A DNA stretch of 64,000 nucleotides from Actinomyces gaoshouyii (GTDB lineage Bacteria; Actinomycetota; Actinomycetes; Actinomycetales; Actinomycetaceae). Each line of letters begins with the position of its first letter. The first letter of the stretch is position 1. The translations under genes and the position numbers were made by a program. This document shows positions 50,125 to 60,305 of this stretch, piece after piece. Below the pieces are notes generated by a model. The model was not told the DNA's origin. It saw only the letters and a list, made by a program, of their open reading frames with translations, and did not search any database. The DNA is taken from the NCBI RefSeq assembly GCF_002072175.1, contig NZ_MVIV01000010.1, positions 1-64,000 on the forward strand, in the 5' to 3' direction.

Positions 50125-51486
50125 TCAGGATTGCCGCTTCCGCCAGAGGCCCCGGGTGTCGATGACCGCCCTGCCGGCGAGCGACGCATGGTCGAGGCCG
50201 CGCATCTCCCGGTGGTCCACGAGGAGGACCACTGTGCTCGCCCGGGCCACCGCGTCCTCGACGGGCGCCAGGCTCACTCCGGGCCAGCCGGATAGGGACT
50301 CCGGCAGGGCGTCGATATGCGGCTCGGCGACGATGATCCGCGCGCGCGGGAGCGCCCGTGCCAGCGCTTCAACGATCGCCAGGGCGGGAGATCCGCGCAG
50401 ATCGTCGACGTCGGCCTTGAACGCGAGCCCCAGCGCCGCGATGGTGGGGGTCGCCTGCCCCCTCACGGCGCTCAGCACCTGCTCGACGACGCGTCCGGGC
50501 GTGGCGTCGTTGACCTCGCGGGCGGCGCGGATGAGCCGCGCCCGCTCGGGGGCGGCCTCGACGATGAACCAGGGGTCCACCGCGATGCAGTGCCCGCCCA
50601 CACCGGGGCCGGGCTTGAGGATCGATACCCTCGGGTGCCGGTTGGCCAGCTCGATGAGCTCCCAGGGGTCCACGCCCTGGTCGGCGCAGATCGCGGCGAG
50701 CTCGTTGGCGAATGCGATGTTGACGTCCCGGTAGGCGTTCTCCGCCAGTTTGGCCAGCTCCGCCGTGCGCGCGTCGGTGAGCAGGAGCTCGCCGGTGGAG
50801 AAGGCGGCGTAGAGGTCGCGGGCCCGCCGCGCCCCTCGGGCGGTGAGCCCGCCGATGATCCTGTCGTTCTCGACGATCTCGGCCATCGCCCGCCCCGGCA
50901 GCACCCGCTCGGGGCAGTGGACGACGTCGACGGCCGCGCCGACGCGCCGCGCGGGAGCGGCGCAGGCGGTGGCACTGCTGATCGCGCCGCCCGCGTCGTC
51001 CTGTTCGGAGACAGGGACCGACAGGTCAGGGCGCGCCACTTGGATGGCGCGGGCCAGGCGAGCCGTGGTGCCCGGCGGCGACGTCGACTCCAGGATGACG
51101 AGCTCGCCCCCGACCAGGACCGGCGCGATGGCCGCTCCCGCGGCGTCGACACTGCCCAGGTCCGCCCGGTGGCTGGCGGCCAGGGGGGTGGGGACGGCGA
51201 CGATGTAGGCGTCGGCCCGGGGCATGGTCCGCTGCGCGGTGAGCCTGCCCCTCATGATCTGCTCGGCGACGGCTTGCTTGAGGCCCTCCTCGACGAAGGG
51301 GGGTTCGCCCCTGCCCACGGCCTCGACCCTCGACGCGGAGGTGTCCACGCCGATGACCCTCAGGCCGGCGCTGCTCAGGGCCGCGGCGGTGGGCAGGCCG
51401 ATGTATCCCAGGCCGACCACCGCCACGGTGCTGATGGGGGTCCCGTCCGATGGGTCGGCCGGGGCGAGGGTCCGCGTCGTCGTCAC
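50125..51486 (-). CDS. wecC: UDP-N-acetylmannosamine dehydrogenase-like nucleotide sugar dehydrogenase
   Basis: Oxidises the C6 of a UDP-sugar to an acid. The 453-residue protein has the NAD-binding VAVVGLGYIGLPTAAAL at residue 22, the VAVPTPL and ESTSPPGTT motifs, the lysine-containing AKLAENAYRDVNIAFANE, and the catalytic cysteine in GPGVGGHCIAVDPWF near 294. The last motif favours UDP-ManNAc dehydrogenase (WecC) over UDP-glucose dehydrogenase. No WecB epimerase is in the window. It suggests an acidic sugar in the polymer. Confidence 0.85.
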   Translation of the reverse strand: MTTTRTLAPADPSDGTPISTVAVVGLGYIGLPTAAALSSAGLRVIGVDTSASRVEAVGRGEPPFVEEGLKQAVAEQIMRGRLTAQRTMPRADAYIVAVPTPLAASHRADLGSVDAAGAAIAPVLVGGELVILESTSPPGTTARLARAIQVARPDLSVPVSEQDDAGGAISSATACAAPARRVGAAVDVVHCPERVLPGRAMAEIVENDRIIGGLTARGARRARDLYAAFSTGELLLTDARTAELAKLAENAYRDVNIAFANELAAICADQGVDPWELIELANRHPRVSILKPGPGVGGHCIAVDPWFIVEAAPERARLIRAAREVNDATPGRVVEQVLSAVRGQATPTIAALGLAFKADVDDLRGSPALAIVEALARALPRARIIVAEPHIDALPESLSGWPGVSLAPVEDAVARASTVVLLVDHREMRGLDHASLAGRAVIDTRGLWRKRQS

Positions 51487-51582
51487 TGTCTCACTCCATC
51501 TGAAGACCCAGGGGGCCGCTGATGCCGCCTATTTCCGGTGATGCTGCTCGCGGCCGGCGAGCGGGGCCGCACGACCTCCGCC

Positions 51583-52905
51583 TCACTCGACAGCCGCTGG
51601 CAGCTGCGGGACGGCGTCGGCGTGCTCGGCGAGGTACTGGGAGACGGTGTCGTTGGCGACCGCCTCGAAGAGCGGGGCGTCGGCGGCCTGGTCCAGCAGG
51701 ACGATCGACTGGCCGTCCTCACTCGTGCTCGTCCCCTGGAAGGGGGCGGTCACATAGGCGATGCCGCTCGGCCCCAGGCCTCGCAGGCTCAGGGCGAGGG
51801 ACTGCATCTCATCGATGGAGAAGCCCTCATCCACCGACATGGTGCCGGCCGCCGCGGAGAGGACACTGTAGAGCCCCGCGGGATCGGACATGAGGCCCCC
51901 GTTGAGGACCTGGGAGACGATGGCGCGCATCCAGGCCTGCTGGCGCTGGATCCTGGAGAAGTCGCCGCGGGAGAGGCTGTAGCGCTCCCTGGTGAAGGCC
52001 AGGGCCTGCGCACCGTTGAGGCGCTGGGAGCCCGCGGCGAACTCGGTGCCCGCCAGCGTGGTCGGCTTCTCCAGGCGGAGCGTCACCCCGCCGATCTCGT
52101 CGGTGAGGGTGGCGAAGGACTCGAAGTCGGCCACCGCGAAGTGGTCGATGCGCACGCCGGTGAGGCTCTCAACGGTCTGAATCGCCAGGCCCGGCCCGCC
52201 GTAGGAGAAGGCGGAGTTGATCTTCCCGGTACCGTGCCCGGGGATGGGGACCCAGGAGTCCCTCGGGATGGAGACGACCGAGACGCCCCGGCGGTCGCCG
52301 TTGACGTGGATGATCATCATGGCGTCCGTGCGCTGGCCGCCCTGCTCCCACTGGGAAGGGTCGCCTGCGCTGATCCGGGAGTCCGCCCCCATGACGAGGA
52401 TGTTGACCGGGGCATCGCCCTGAACATCCGCCGCGGAGGGGCGCTCGGTGAGGCCGACAAAGGGGTCCGGGATCCTCTCGATGGCCGAGTCCACGCGATG
52501 ACGCAGCCACCATCCGAAGGCGCCGACGCCCGTGACCAGGACGAGCAGGAGGACCAGGACGGAGACGAGCGCGATCCGCCAGCGGCGCGCGGGGGGCGCC
52601 GCTGGCGCCTCATCGGCAGCTGCGGGCGTCGATGCGCCGGGGGTGGCGTCAGCCGCGGCAGCCATGGCGAGCGCGGCTGAGGCGTCAGTCACGTCGTCGG
52701 CGGGAGCCCGCTCGCCGAGACCGGCGTCCTCCTCGGGATCAGCGGGATCGCCCGACTCCGGGGCGTTGTTGGGGCCCGGCTCGGCGAGGCTCATCGGATC
52801 GCCTGACAGGAGCGCCTCGGCGCTTGAATCGTCGGTGTCGCTCGGCACATCCGGATTTCTCGCGTTGTCATCGGCGGCAGGGACGAGATCAAGGGTCTCG
52901 TTCAT
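51583..52905 (-). CDS. LCP-family cell wall polymer ligase
   Basis: A 440-residue LytR-CpsA-Psr protein that transfers a lipid-linked polymer to peptidoglycan outside the membrane. The N-terminal 100 residues are acidic and disordered, one membrane segment follows (about 108-128), then the LCP domain: NILVMGADSR, RTDAMMIIHVNGDR, VSIPRDSWVPIPG and the terminal ALAFTRERYSLSRGDFSRIQRQQ arginine cluster. These match the pyrophosphate and lipid contacts of the family. It probably attaches the polymer made by this cluster. Confidence 0.92.
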   Translation of the reverse strand: MNETLDLVPAADDNARNPDVPSDTDDSSAEALLSGDPMSLAEPGPNNAPESGDPADPEEDAGLGERAPADDVTDASAALAMAAAADATPGASTPAAADEAPAAPPARRWRIALVSVLVLLLVLVTGVGAFGWWLRHRVDSAIERIPDPFVGLTERPSAADVQGDAPVNILVMGADSRISAGDPSQWEQGGQRTDAMMIIHVNGDRRGVSVVSIPRDSWVPIPGHGTGKINSAFSYGGPGLAIQTVESLTGVRIDHFAVADFESFATLTDEIGGVTLRLEKPTTLAGTEFAAGSQRLNGAQALAFTRERYSLSRGDFSRIQRQQAWMRAIVSQVLNGGLMSDPAGLYSVLSAAAGTMSVDEGFSIDEMQSLALSLRGLGPSGIAYVTAPFQGTSTSEDGQSIVLLDQAADAPLFEAVANDTVSQYLAEHADAVPQLPAAVE

Positions 52906-52965
52906 GGGGCTATGGCATCACACCAGTGGCGTTTCCACCAGCCCGCGAGACCGGCAGGAGTGTCA

Positions 52966-55900
52966 TCAGGGCAGATGCCCCAGGGACTGCGCCACCCAGG
53001 CGCGCAGATGCGCCAAAGTCCGCTCGACGGGATCGGGGCCTGAGTCCTCCGGGGCGGCGGTGGCCGACCCGCCGCCCGGGCCAGGAGGAGCGGCCAGGGC
53101 CCGGCGCAGCTCGGCGATGAGCTCGGCGTCGTCGTGGCTGACGGGCCAGGGGGCGTCGTCGGGCCAGTGGCCGTACAGGCCCTGACGGCGCCGGTAGTCC
53201 TCCAGGTCGGGCACGTGCACGATCGCGGGGCGGCCCGTGAGCGCGAAGTCCATGATGATGCTCGAGTAGTCAGTGACGAGGACGTCCGCGGCGAGCATGA
53301 GGGCCTCCGCGCGGGGATGCCCGCTGACGTCGATGACGCGCGGACGGGCACCGGGGCGCCCGTCCGGGGTGGCGAGCGCGAGGCGGTTCATGTGGTGTCC
53401 GCGCACCAGGACGACGGCGCCGGTCTCGCGGGCGATGCCCGCGGCGTCGACGATGCGGGTGATCGGGGCCTCCCCCTCGCGCAGATCCTCGCGCCAGGTC
53501 GGGGCCAGCAGGACCACCGGGGTGTCGTCGGCGACACCCAGCTCGGCGCGTGTTCGGCGCCGGATCTCGACCCGGGAGCGCTCATCGGCGGTCAGGGGCG
53601 CGTTGCGGGGGTACTCCCCCACCCAGGTGGGGCCCGTGCAGCCGAGTGCCGAGCGCAGGCGCTCCTCGGCGACGGGCGACTGCGCGAGCAGCAGGTCCCA
53701 CTGGGGGGCCTGGGCGGTGATCATGCGCAGGTAGGTGAGGCTGGTCGCCCCGGGGGCGGCGTCGTGGCCGAGGCGCTTGATCGGCGTGCCGTGCCAGGTC
53801 TGCAGGACCCGCTGACCGGGGCGCTTGGCCCACCAGATCGGCAGGCAGTCGTTGGTGATGATCACCCGTGCCGTGCGCAGGGCGCGGAACCACTCCTCGC
53901 CGCCGCGGATCACCGGGATCGTGCCGGGCGGCGCGGCCACCGTCCCGTCGACGACGGAGAACCAGAGCGGGGCGCCCAAGCCCCGGCGCGCCAGGTCCAC
54001 GGCGATGGCGCCGGGGCTGTCCTCGCCGCTGCGGCCCTGGAAGGACTCCAGGAGCACGCCGCCGACGAGCGGCCCGGCGTCCTCGTCGATGAGCAGGCGC
54101 CTGCCGCGCCGCGTTCGCTGTCCGGGGGCCAGGGGCGGCAGCAGGCTCAAGGACACGCGCCCGGTCTCGATGGCGAGCCGCGCGCTGCGAGCGCGGCCGG
54201 CCAAGTCGACCACCGGGGCGAGCCCGGCCGCGGGGGCGCAGTCCGCGGTCGTCCCGCCGGGCAGCGCCCATCGGAGCCGGTAGGTCCCTCGCGCGATGGC
54301 GGGGTCGTCGAGCGGGATCGAGGCGCGCCACAGGGAGGTGGAGGGCCCCATGGCGGCTTCCGCGGCCCCCCGGGAAGAGGTGAGGACGAGGCGCGCCGGG
54401 GTCTCCTCCACCCAGTCGCCGCCGGGCCCCTCCAGCCAGAGGCTCTCCCCCTCGGTCCAAGCCCGTGCGATCCGGGCGGTCCCGGGCGCCTCTCCCGGAG
54501 CCGAAGACTCCCCGCCGGGGGCGGCCAGTGCCGCGCCTACCCTCAATCGACCGTCCGCACCGCGCCAGACGGCGCTCCCGCCCGAGCTGGCGGCCCCGCT
54601 CATCCAGATCGGGGCCGCCAGGTGGTCCGAGAGCTCCTGGTTCCCCGCGCTCAGCGCCACGCGCAGCAGAGCGCCAGCTCCGGGCGGCCCGCCCAGGGTC
54701 ACGATGGCGCGGAAGCCCGCGGCCTCGTAGCCGCGCCAAGGGTCCTGGGCGGCCTCATCGGCCTCGGGGGCGCTGCGCGGCTCGATCTCGACGGCGCTCG
54801 GCGCGCTCGCCCCATCCTGGGCCGGAGTGGCGCTTCCCTCGCGGGCCGGCTCGCCGACGAGTGCGACCCGGGGCCTCCCGGCGAGCGCGGGATCGAGGCC
54901 GGGCACGCGCGCCCAGCCCTCGATGACGAGGGTGCCCGCGTCGCGCCACGCGAGACTCGTGGCACGAGCCTCCACGCGCAGGTCGATGGGCCGGATGGCG
55001 AGCAGCTCCGCGGGCAGGGCCCTCAGGCGGCCCAGGACGGGGGCGGCGGCCGCCAGGCCGGCCCGGGCACGGGCGTCGGGGACGAGGGGGAGGCTGGTGG
55101 TGTCCTCGGCGCGCGAGGCCAGGGCCTCCCAGAGCTCATCGAGGGGACCATGGGCCAGGACCCAGAGCAGCACCCGGTCGAGGAGCGGCAGCATCGCCCA
55201 GGCAGGGTCGGCCGCACTGGGGACGAGCCGGACGGCCAGGGCGCGCAGGCGCCTGGCCCCCTCGTCCCCTGCCGTCGCGGCGGATAGGGCGAGGGGCAGG
55301 AGCCCGCCTCTCAGGATGCTCCCCAGGACGCGCTCGCGCACGGGCGCGGCGGCGCCGCTGAGCAGCGTCGGCAGGTGATCCGCCGTGCGGGCCAGGCGCT
55401 CCAGCCGGCGCTCCCGACTGAGCGGCTCCACCGCCGTGCAGGAGCGGACGAGGGCGCTGACGACGTCGATCCGCCGCGCGGCCAGCAGCAGGCCGAGGGC
55501 GGCATCGGCGCGGTCCTGCGGGTCACCGAGCGCGCCGCCGCGGGCCAGGCGGCGCCAGGCGCTCGTGCGGGCCACGAGACGGCCGGGCGCCGGGGCCTCC
55601 AGGATGCCCGGGGCCTCTTCGAGGCGCAGTCCGCGGCCCGCGGGGCCCAGGGGCTCGGCGCGCCAGTCGCCGTCGAGCACGCGGCTCGCCCCGACGGCGA
55701 GGTCGGAGCCCGATCGTTTGAGGGAGTCGATGAGGGCGGCGGGCCCATCGTGCTCGATCCGATCCTCGCCGCCCATGAGGAGCACCCATCGGGAGCGGAC
55801 GGCACCCAGGGCCGCCCCGGCGCCGCCCTCGATGACGCGGACGCGGCAGTCCCGGGTGGCGAGTGCCTCGACGGCCTCGCGCGCGGGCCCGCTCAGGGTG

Positions 55901-56139
55901 CTGCCCCCGGCCGCCCCGCCCGCGGCGACGATGACCTCGACCTGGCGCAGGGACTGGTTGAGGCAGGAGCGGATCGCCGCCTGGGCCGCCTCCGGGCCCC
56001 CGGGGGAGGCCAGGACGAAGCTGAGCGCGGGCCTGCCCCACCGCCGTCGGAGGCGCTGGGGCAGCCGTGGGCCGGGCACGATCAGGGGTGGGGAGGGTCG
56101 GGGGATGGAGCCGCGGCTCAGGCGAGCCGGTACATCCAT
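52966..56139 (-). CDS. second large TagF-like CDP-glycerol glycerophosphotransferase with degenerate GT2 domain
   Basis: A 1057-residue protein. Residues about 38-230 have a GT2 outline (ALSFVLASPG, AIRSCLNQSLRQVEVIV) but lack the acidic motifs: VAAGGAAGG replaces the VDDGS loop, and LLMGGEDR near 124 replaces D-x-D. The middle is Ala/Arg-rich with beta-like stretches. The C-terminal domain (about 690-1035) is Glyphos_transf with LQTWHGTPIKRLG near 785, EYPRNAPL, APTWRED, RGHHMNR near 913, and DVLVTDYSSIIMDF. The start overlaps ilvE by 22 bases, so a GTG at 56133 may be used instead. Likely extends or primes the glycerol phosphate chain. Confidence 0.82.
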   Translation of the reverse strand: MDVPARLSRGSIPRPSPPLIVPGPRLPQRLRRRWGRPALSFVLASPGGPEAAQAAIRSCLNQSLRQVEVIVAAGGAAGGSTLSGPAREAVEALATRDCRVRVIEGGAGAALGAVRSRWVLLMGGEDRIEHDGPAALIDSLKRSGSDLAVGASRVLDGDWRAEPLGPAGRGLRLEEAPGILEAPAPGRLVARTSAWRRLARGGALGDPQDRADAALGLLLAARRIDVVSALVRSCTAVEPLSRERRLERLARTADHLPTLLSGAAAPVRERVLGSILRGGLLPLALSAATAGDEGARRLRALAVRLVPSAADPAWAMLPLLDRVLLWVLAHGPLDELWEALASRAEDTTSLPLVPDARARAGLAAAAPVLGRLRALPAELLAIRPIDLRVEARATSLAWRDAGTLVIEGWARVPGLDPALAGRPRVALVGEPAREGSATPAQDGASAPSAVEIEPRSAPEADEAAQDPWRGYEAAGFRAIVTLGGPPGAGALLRVALSAGNQELSDHLAAPIWMSGAASSGGSAVWRGADGRLRVGAALAAPGGESSAPGEAPGTARIARAWTEGESLWLEGPGGDWVEETPARLVLTSSRGAAEAAMGPSTSLWRASIPLDDPAIARGTYRLRWALPGGTTADCAPAAGLAPVVDLAGRARSARLAIETGRVSLSLLPPLAPGQRTRRGRRLLIDEDAGPLVGGVLLESFQGRSGEDSPGAIAVDLARRGLGAPLWFSVVDGTVAAPPGTIPVIRGGEEWFRALRTARVIITNDCLPIWWAKRPGQRVLQTWHGTPIKRLGHDAAPGATSLTYLRMITAQAPQWDLLLAQSPVAEERLRSALGCTGPTWVGEYPRNAPLTADERSRVEIRRRTRAELGVADDTPVVLLAPTWREDLREGEAPITRIVDAAGIARETGAVVLVRGHHMNRLALATPDGRPGARPRVIDVSGHPRAEALMLAADVLVTDYSSIIMDFALTGRPAIVHVPDLEDYRRRQGLYGHWPDDAPWPVSHDDAELIAELRRALAAPPGPGGGSATAAPEDSGPDPVERTLAHLRAWVAQSLGHLP

Positions 56140-57293
56140 CCGTAGGGGTCGGGCTCGGTGCCGTTCTGGATGGCAGTCAGCCGGGAGTGGATCTCACTGG
56201 TCACCTCGTGCCCGCCGAGCTCGACCTCGAAGCCCTCCCCCTTGAGACGGCCCAGCGGGACGACGACGGCCGCGGTCCCGCAGGCGAAGACCTCGCTGAT
56301 GGCCCCGGAGCGGATGCCGTCAAGCATGCCCTGCAGGCTGATCGTCTCCTCGACGACCCGCCGTCCGGAATCCGCCAGGAGGCGCAGGATCGCCGAGCGG
56401 GTGGAGCCCTCGAGGATCGTGCCGGTCAGGCGGGGCGTGCGCACGGTGCCATCGGCGTCGACGACCATGAGGTTCATGCCGCCGAGCTCCTCGATATTCG
56501 TCTGGGTGATGTCGTCGAGGAAGCAGACCTGGTCGCAGCCGTGCTCGACCGCGATCTGCTGGGGAAGGAGGGAGCCGGCGTAGTTGCCGCCGGTCTTGGC
56601 CGCGCCCGTGCCGCCCCGACCGGCGCGGTGGTAGTCGCTGGAGACCCAGATGCTGATGGGTGTCAGTCCGCCCGTGAAGTAGGCGCCCGACGGCGAGGCG
56701 ATGACGTAGTAGTCGATGATGCCGGCGGAGTGGACCCCAAGGAAGGCCTCAGAGGCGAAGGCGAAGGGCCGCAGGTAGAGGGACTCGCCCTCGCCGGAGG
56801 GGACCCAGGCGGCGTCGGCGCGCACGAGGCCGACCAGGGAGGCGATGAAGTCCTCCTCGGGAAGCTCGGGCATGGCCAGGCGGCGGGCGGAGGCGGCCAT
56901 GCGGGCGGCGTTGTACCGGGGCCGGAAGGTCCACACGGAGCCGTCGGCGTGGCGGTAGGCCTTGATGCCCTCGAAAACCTCCTGGCTGTAGTGGAGGACG
57001 GCCGCCGCTGGGGACAGGCTGATATCCGCGAAGGGGACGATGCCATGATCGGTCCAACCCCGCCCGGCGATCCAGCGGGCGTGGGCCATATGGTCGGTGA
57101 AGCTGGATCCGAACCCGGGGTTGGCGAGGCGCTCGGTCCGCTCCGCCTCGCTGGCGGGCGCGGGGTTGGGGGCGAGCGCGAAGCGGTCGGCGAGCTCGTC
57201 TGCAGTGGGGACGGGGACCTCCGCGGCGCGGGCCAACGGGGACGTGAGGGAGTCGATCGGGGAGCGCGGCATCGCAGCGGTGGTCTCAGGCAT
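56118..57293 (-). CDS. ilvE: branched-chain amino acid aminotransferase
   Basis: A PLP enzyme for the last step of leucine, isoleucine and valine synthesis. The 391-residue protein has the substrate-loop YSQEVFEGIKAYRH, the PLP lysine in GTGAAKTGGNYAGSL near residue 233, and the class IV signature ending EVFACGTAAVVVPL. The ATG at 57293 is 6 bases after a TAGGGT hexamer, suggesting a leaderless mRNA; the GTG at 57299 is less likely. It stands separate from leuB and the ilvBNC operon. Confidence 0.95.
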   Translation of the reverse strand: MPETTAAMPRSPIDSLTSPLARAAEVPVPTADELADRFALAPNPAPASEAERTERLANPGFGSSFTDHMAHARWIAGRGWTDHGIVPFADISLSPAAAVLHYSQEVFEGIKAYRHADGSVWTFRPRYNAARMAASARRLAMPELPEEDFIASLVGLVRADAAWVPSGEGESLYLRPFAFASEAFLGVHSAGIIDYYVIASPSGAYFTGGLTPISIWVSSDYHRAGRGGTGAAKTGGNYAGSLLPQQIAVEHGCDQVCFLDDITQTNIEELGGMNLMVVDADGTVRTPRLTGTILEGSTRSAILRLLADSGRRVVEETISLQGMLDGIRSGAISEVFACGTAAVVVPLGRLKGEGFEVELGGHEVTSEIHSRLTAIQNGTEPDPYGWMYRLA

Positions 57294-57299
57294 GGGCAC

Positions 57300-57305
57300 A
57301 CCCTA
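57300..57305 (-). promoter_or_regulatory. -10 element of leaderless ilvE promoter
   Basis: TAGGGT on the minus strand lies exactly 6 bases before the ATG at 57293. No ribosome binding site. Confidence 0.5.
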
Positions 57306-57433
57306 CGTCCGTTCTCATTGACCGGACAGGGGGTCTCGCATGCCGTCTTGGCCGTCTTGCGCCGTCTCCACCGCGGTGGCCCCCGATATCGCCGCCGCGG
57401 CGACGCCGCGTCCCGGAGGCGGGCTCCGGCGGC

Positions 57434-58504
57434 TCAGGCCCGCAGTGCTGCGGCGATCGCGTCCCCGATCTCGCTGGTCGAACGGGTCAGCGGACCGCCC
57501 TCCTCGTTGGCGCGCGCCCGGGTGCCCATGTCGGCGTCGACGGCGGCGCTCACCCGCGCGGCGGCATCGGGCTCGCCGATGTGCTCCAGCAGGAGGGCGG
57601 CGGCCAGGATCGTGGCCGTGGGGTCGGCGATTCCCCGGCCCGCAATATCGGGGGCCGAGCCGTGGACGGGCTCGAACATGGAGGGGAAGACGCGGTCGGG
57701 GTTGATGCTGCCGGAGGCGGCCAGGCCGATGCCGCCGGTGATGGCGCCGGCCTCGTCGGTGAGGATGTCGCCGAAGAGGTTGTCGGTGACGATGACGTCG
57801 AAGCGGGCGGGGTCGGTGACCATGTAGATGGTGGCGGCGTCGACGTGGCAGTAGTCGACGCTCACCTCGGGGTAGTCAGCTGCGACGGACTCGACGACGC
57901 GCCGCCACAGGTGGCCCGCGTGGACGAGGACGTTGTGCTTGTGGACGAGGGTGAGGCGCCGGCGGCGGGCGTTGGCCCGCTCGAAGGCGTAGCGCACGAG
58001 GCGCTCGACGCCGAAGGCGGTGTTGACGCTGACCTCGGTGGCGATCTCGTGGGGGGTTCCCACGCGCACAGCGCCGCCGTTGCCGCAGTAGAGGCCCTCT
58101 GTGCCCTCGCGCACGACGACGAAGTCGATGTCCCCGGGCTCGGTCAGCGGCGTGAGCACGCCCGGGTAGTGCTTGGCCGGGCGCAGGTTGACGTAGTGGT
58201 CGAGCTCGAAGCGAAGGCGCAGGAGGAGGCCGCGCTCCAGGACGCCGGAGGGCACGGAGGGGTCGCCGACTGCGCCCAGGAGGATGGCGTCGTGCTCCTT
58301 GATGGCGGCGAGGTCCTCGTCGGTGAGGGTGTCGCCCGTGGCGTGCCAGCGCTCGGCGCCGAGGTCGAAATCGGTGCGCTCGATGGTCGTGCCGGTGCCG
58401 GCCAGGGCGGCGTCGAGGACCTTGAGGCCCTCGGGGACGACCTCCTTGCCGATGCCGTCGCCGGGGATCACTGCGAGCTTGATGGTGGTGCGAGCCTCAG
58501 TCAT
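57434..58504 (-). CDS. leuB: 3-isopropylmalate dehydrogenase
   Basis: NAD-dependent oxidation and decarboxylation of 3-isopropylmalate in leucine synthesis. The 356-residue protein has [16 protein letters not shown], the substrate-binding [19 protein letters not shown], the metal aspartates in [14 protein letters not shown], and the NAD loop [18 protein letters not shown], which favours NAD over NADP. The ATG at 58504 follows a TAGCCT hexamer by 6 bases; the GTG at 58510 is the alternative. leuA, leuC and leuD are not in the window. Confidence 0.95.
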   Translation of the reverse strand: MTEARTTIKLAVIPGDGIGKEVVPEGLKVLDAALAGTGTTIERTDFDLGAERWHATGDTLTDEDLAAIKEHDAILLGAVGDPSVPSGVLERGLLLRLRFELDHYVNLRPAKHYPGVLTPLTEPGDIDFVVVREGTEGLYCGNGGAVRVGTPHEIATEVSVNTAFGVERLVRYAFERANARRRRLTLVHKHNVLVHAGHLWRRVVESVAADYPEVSVDYCHVDAATIYMVTDPARFDVIVTDNLFGDILTDEAGAITGGIGLAASGSINPDRVFPSMFEPVHGSAPDIAGRGIADPTATILAAALLLEHIGEPDAAARVSAAVDADMGTRARANEEGGPLTRSTSEIGDAIAAALRA

Positions 58505-58510
58505 GGCCAC

Positions 58511-58516
58511 AGGCTA
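58511..58516 (-). promoter_or_regulatory. -10 element of leaderless leuB promoter
   Basis: TAGCCT on the minus strand, 6 bases before the ATG at 58504 and without a ribosome binding site. Confidence 0.5.
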
Positions 58517-58679
58517 CGACTCCTGGTCACGATGCGAGACGCACCGTCCGCATTCCGGCGGAGCGCCATCGCAGCGACATGAGATCACGACTTCGCGAAG
58601 CGTCCCCCGCAACTGCACGAGGCTACCTATCATGAGGCCGGCGCGGCAAGACAGCCGCCTCCCCTACCAGGAGCTACCG

Positions 58680-59180
58680 ATGCAGAACCCTCCCGTTCCC
58701 GAGCCGAGCAACCCCAGCGCGCCTAGCGCCTACGACGCGTACCCGTCCGCCCCCGCCGCAGGCGCTGCCGCCCAGCCCTACGGCCAGCCGTACGCCCAGC
58801 AGGTCCCGCCCGTCCCCGCCGCTCCGGGCTACGCGCCCCCGGCCTACGCGCAGCAGGCACCCGGATACGCCCGGGATCAGAGCCAGTCCACCGGATTCTT
58901 CAAGGCCCTGTTCGACCTATCGTTCTCCAACTACATCACCCTGACCTTCGCCAAGGTCATCTACGTCGCCGTCATGGCGGCGTGCGTCGTCGTCTGGCTC
59001 GTGATGGTCTTCAGCGCGTTCTCCGACGACGCCTCCACCGGAGTCGTCGTCCTCTTGCTCGGCTGGATCCCGGCGTTCCTCTACGTCATCCTCGCCCGTC
59101 TGGGCCTTGAGGCCTCCGTCGCACTCATTCGCGCCGCGCAGAACACCTCCGAACTCGTCGCTCAGGGCAGGCGGGGCTGA
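58680..59180 (+). CDS. DUF4282 membrane protein with Pro/Ala/Tyr-rich tail
   Basis: A 166-residue protein. The first 68 residues are low-complexity and rich in Pro, Ala, Tyr and Gln. The DUF4282 core follows: FFKALFDLSFSNYITLTFAK, two membrane segments (about 86-108 and 118-138), and the amphipathic end LEASVALIRAAQNTSEL. AGGAG before the ATG fixes the start. Function is unknown. It is isolated between leuB (divergent) and ilvC (convergent). Confidence 0.82.
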   Translation: MQNPPVPEPSNPSAPSAYDAYPSAPAAGAAAQPYGQPYAQQVPPVPAAPGYAPPAYAQQAPGYARDQSQSTGFFKALFDLSFSNYITLTFAKVIYVAVMAACVVVWLVMVFSAFSDDASTGVVVLLLGWIPAFLYVILARLGLEASVALIRAAQNTSELVAQGRRG

Positions 59181-59196
59181 CGCCCGCCCCTCCCAC

Positions 59197-59243
59197 CACG
59201 ACGCGTCCCCGGGCGGCCAAGGGCCGCCCGGGGACGCGTCGTG
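59197..59243. terminator. 22-bp perfect hairpin, bidirectional terminator
   Basis: 59197-59218 and 59222-59243 pair perfectly around a 3-base loop, between the convergent ends of the DUF4282 gene and ilvC. It lacks a T-run but is exceptionally stable. Confidence 0.75.
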
Positions 59244-59267
59244 CTGCGACGGGCGCTCAGCACGCGG

Positions 59268-60305
<1,038 letters not shown>

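Noticed and set aside
53134-55287. Plus-strand open frame of 717 codons
   Set aside because: Antisense to the second TagF-like gene and low-complexity; no domain seen.
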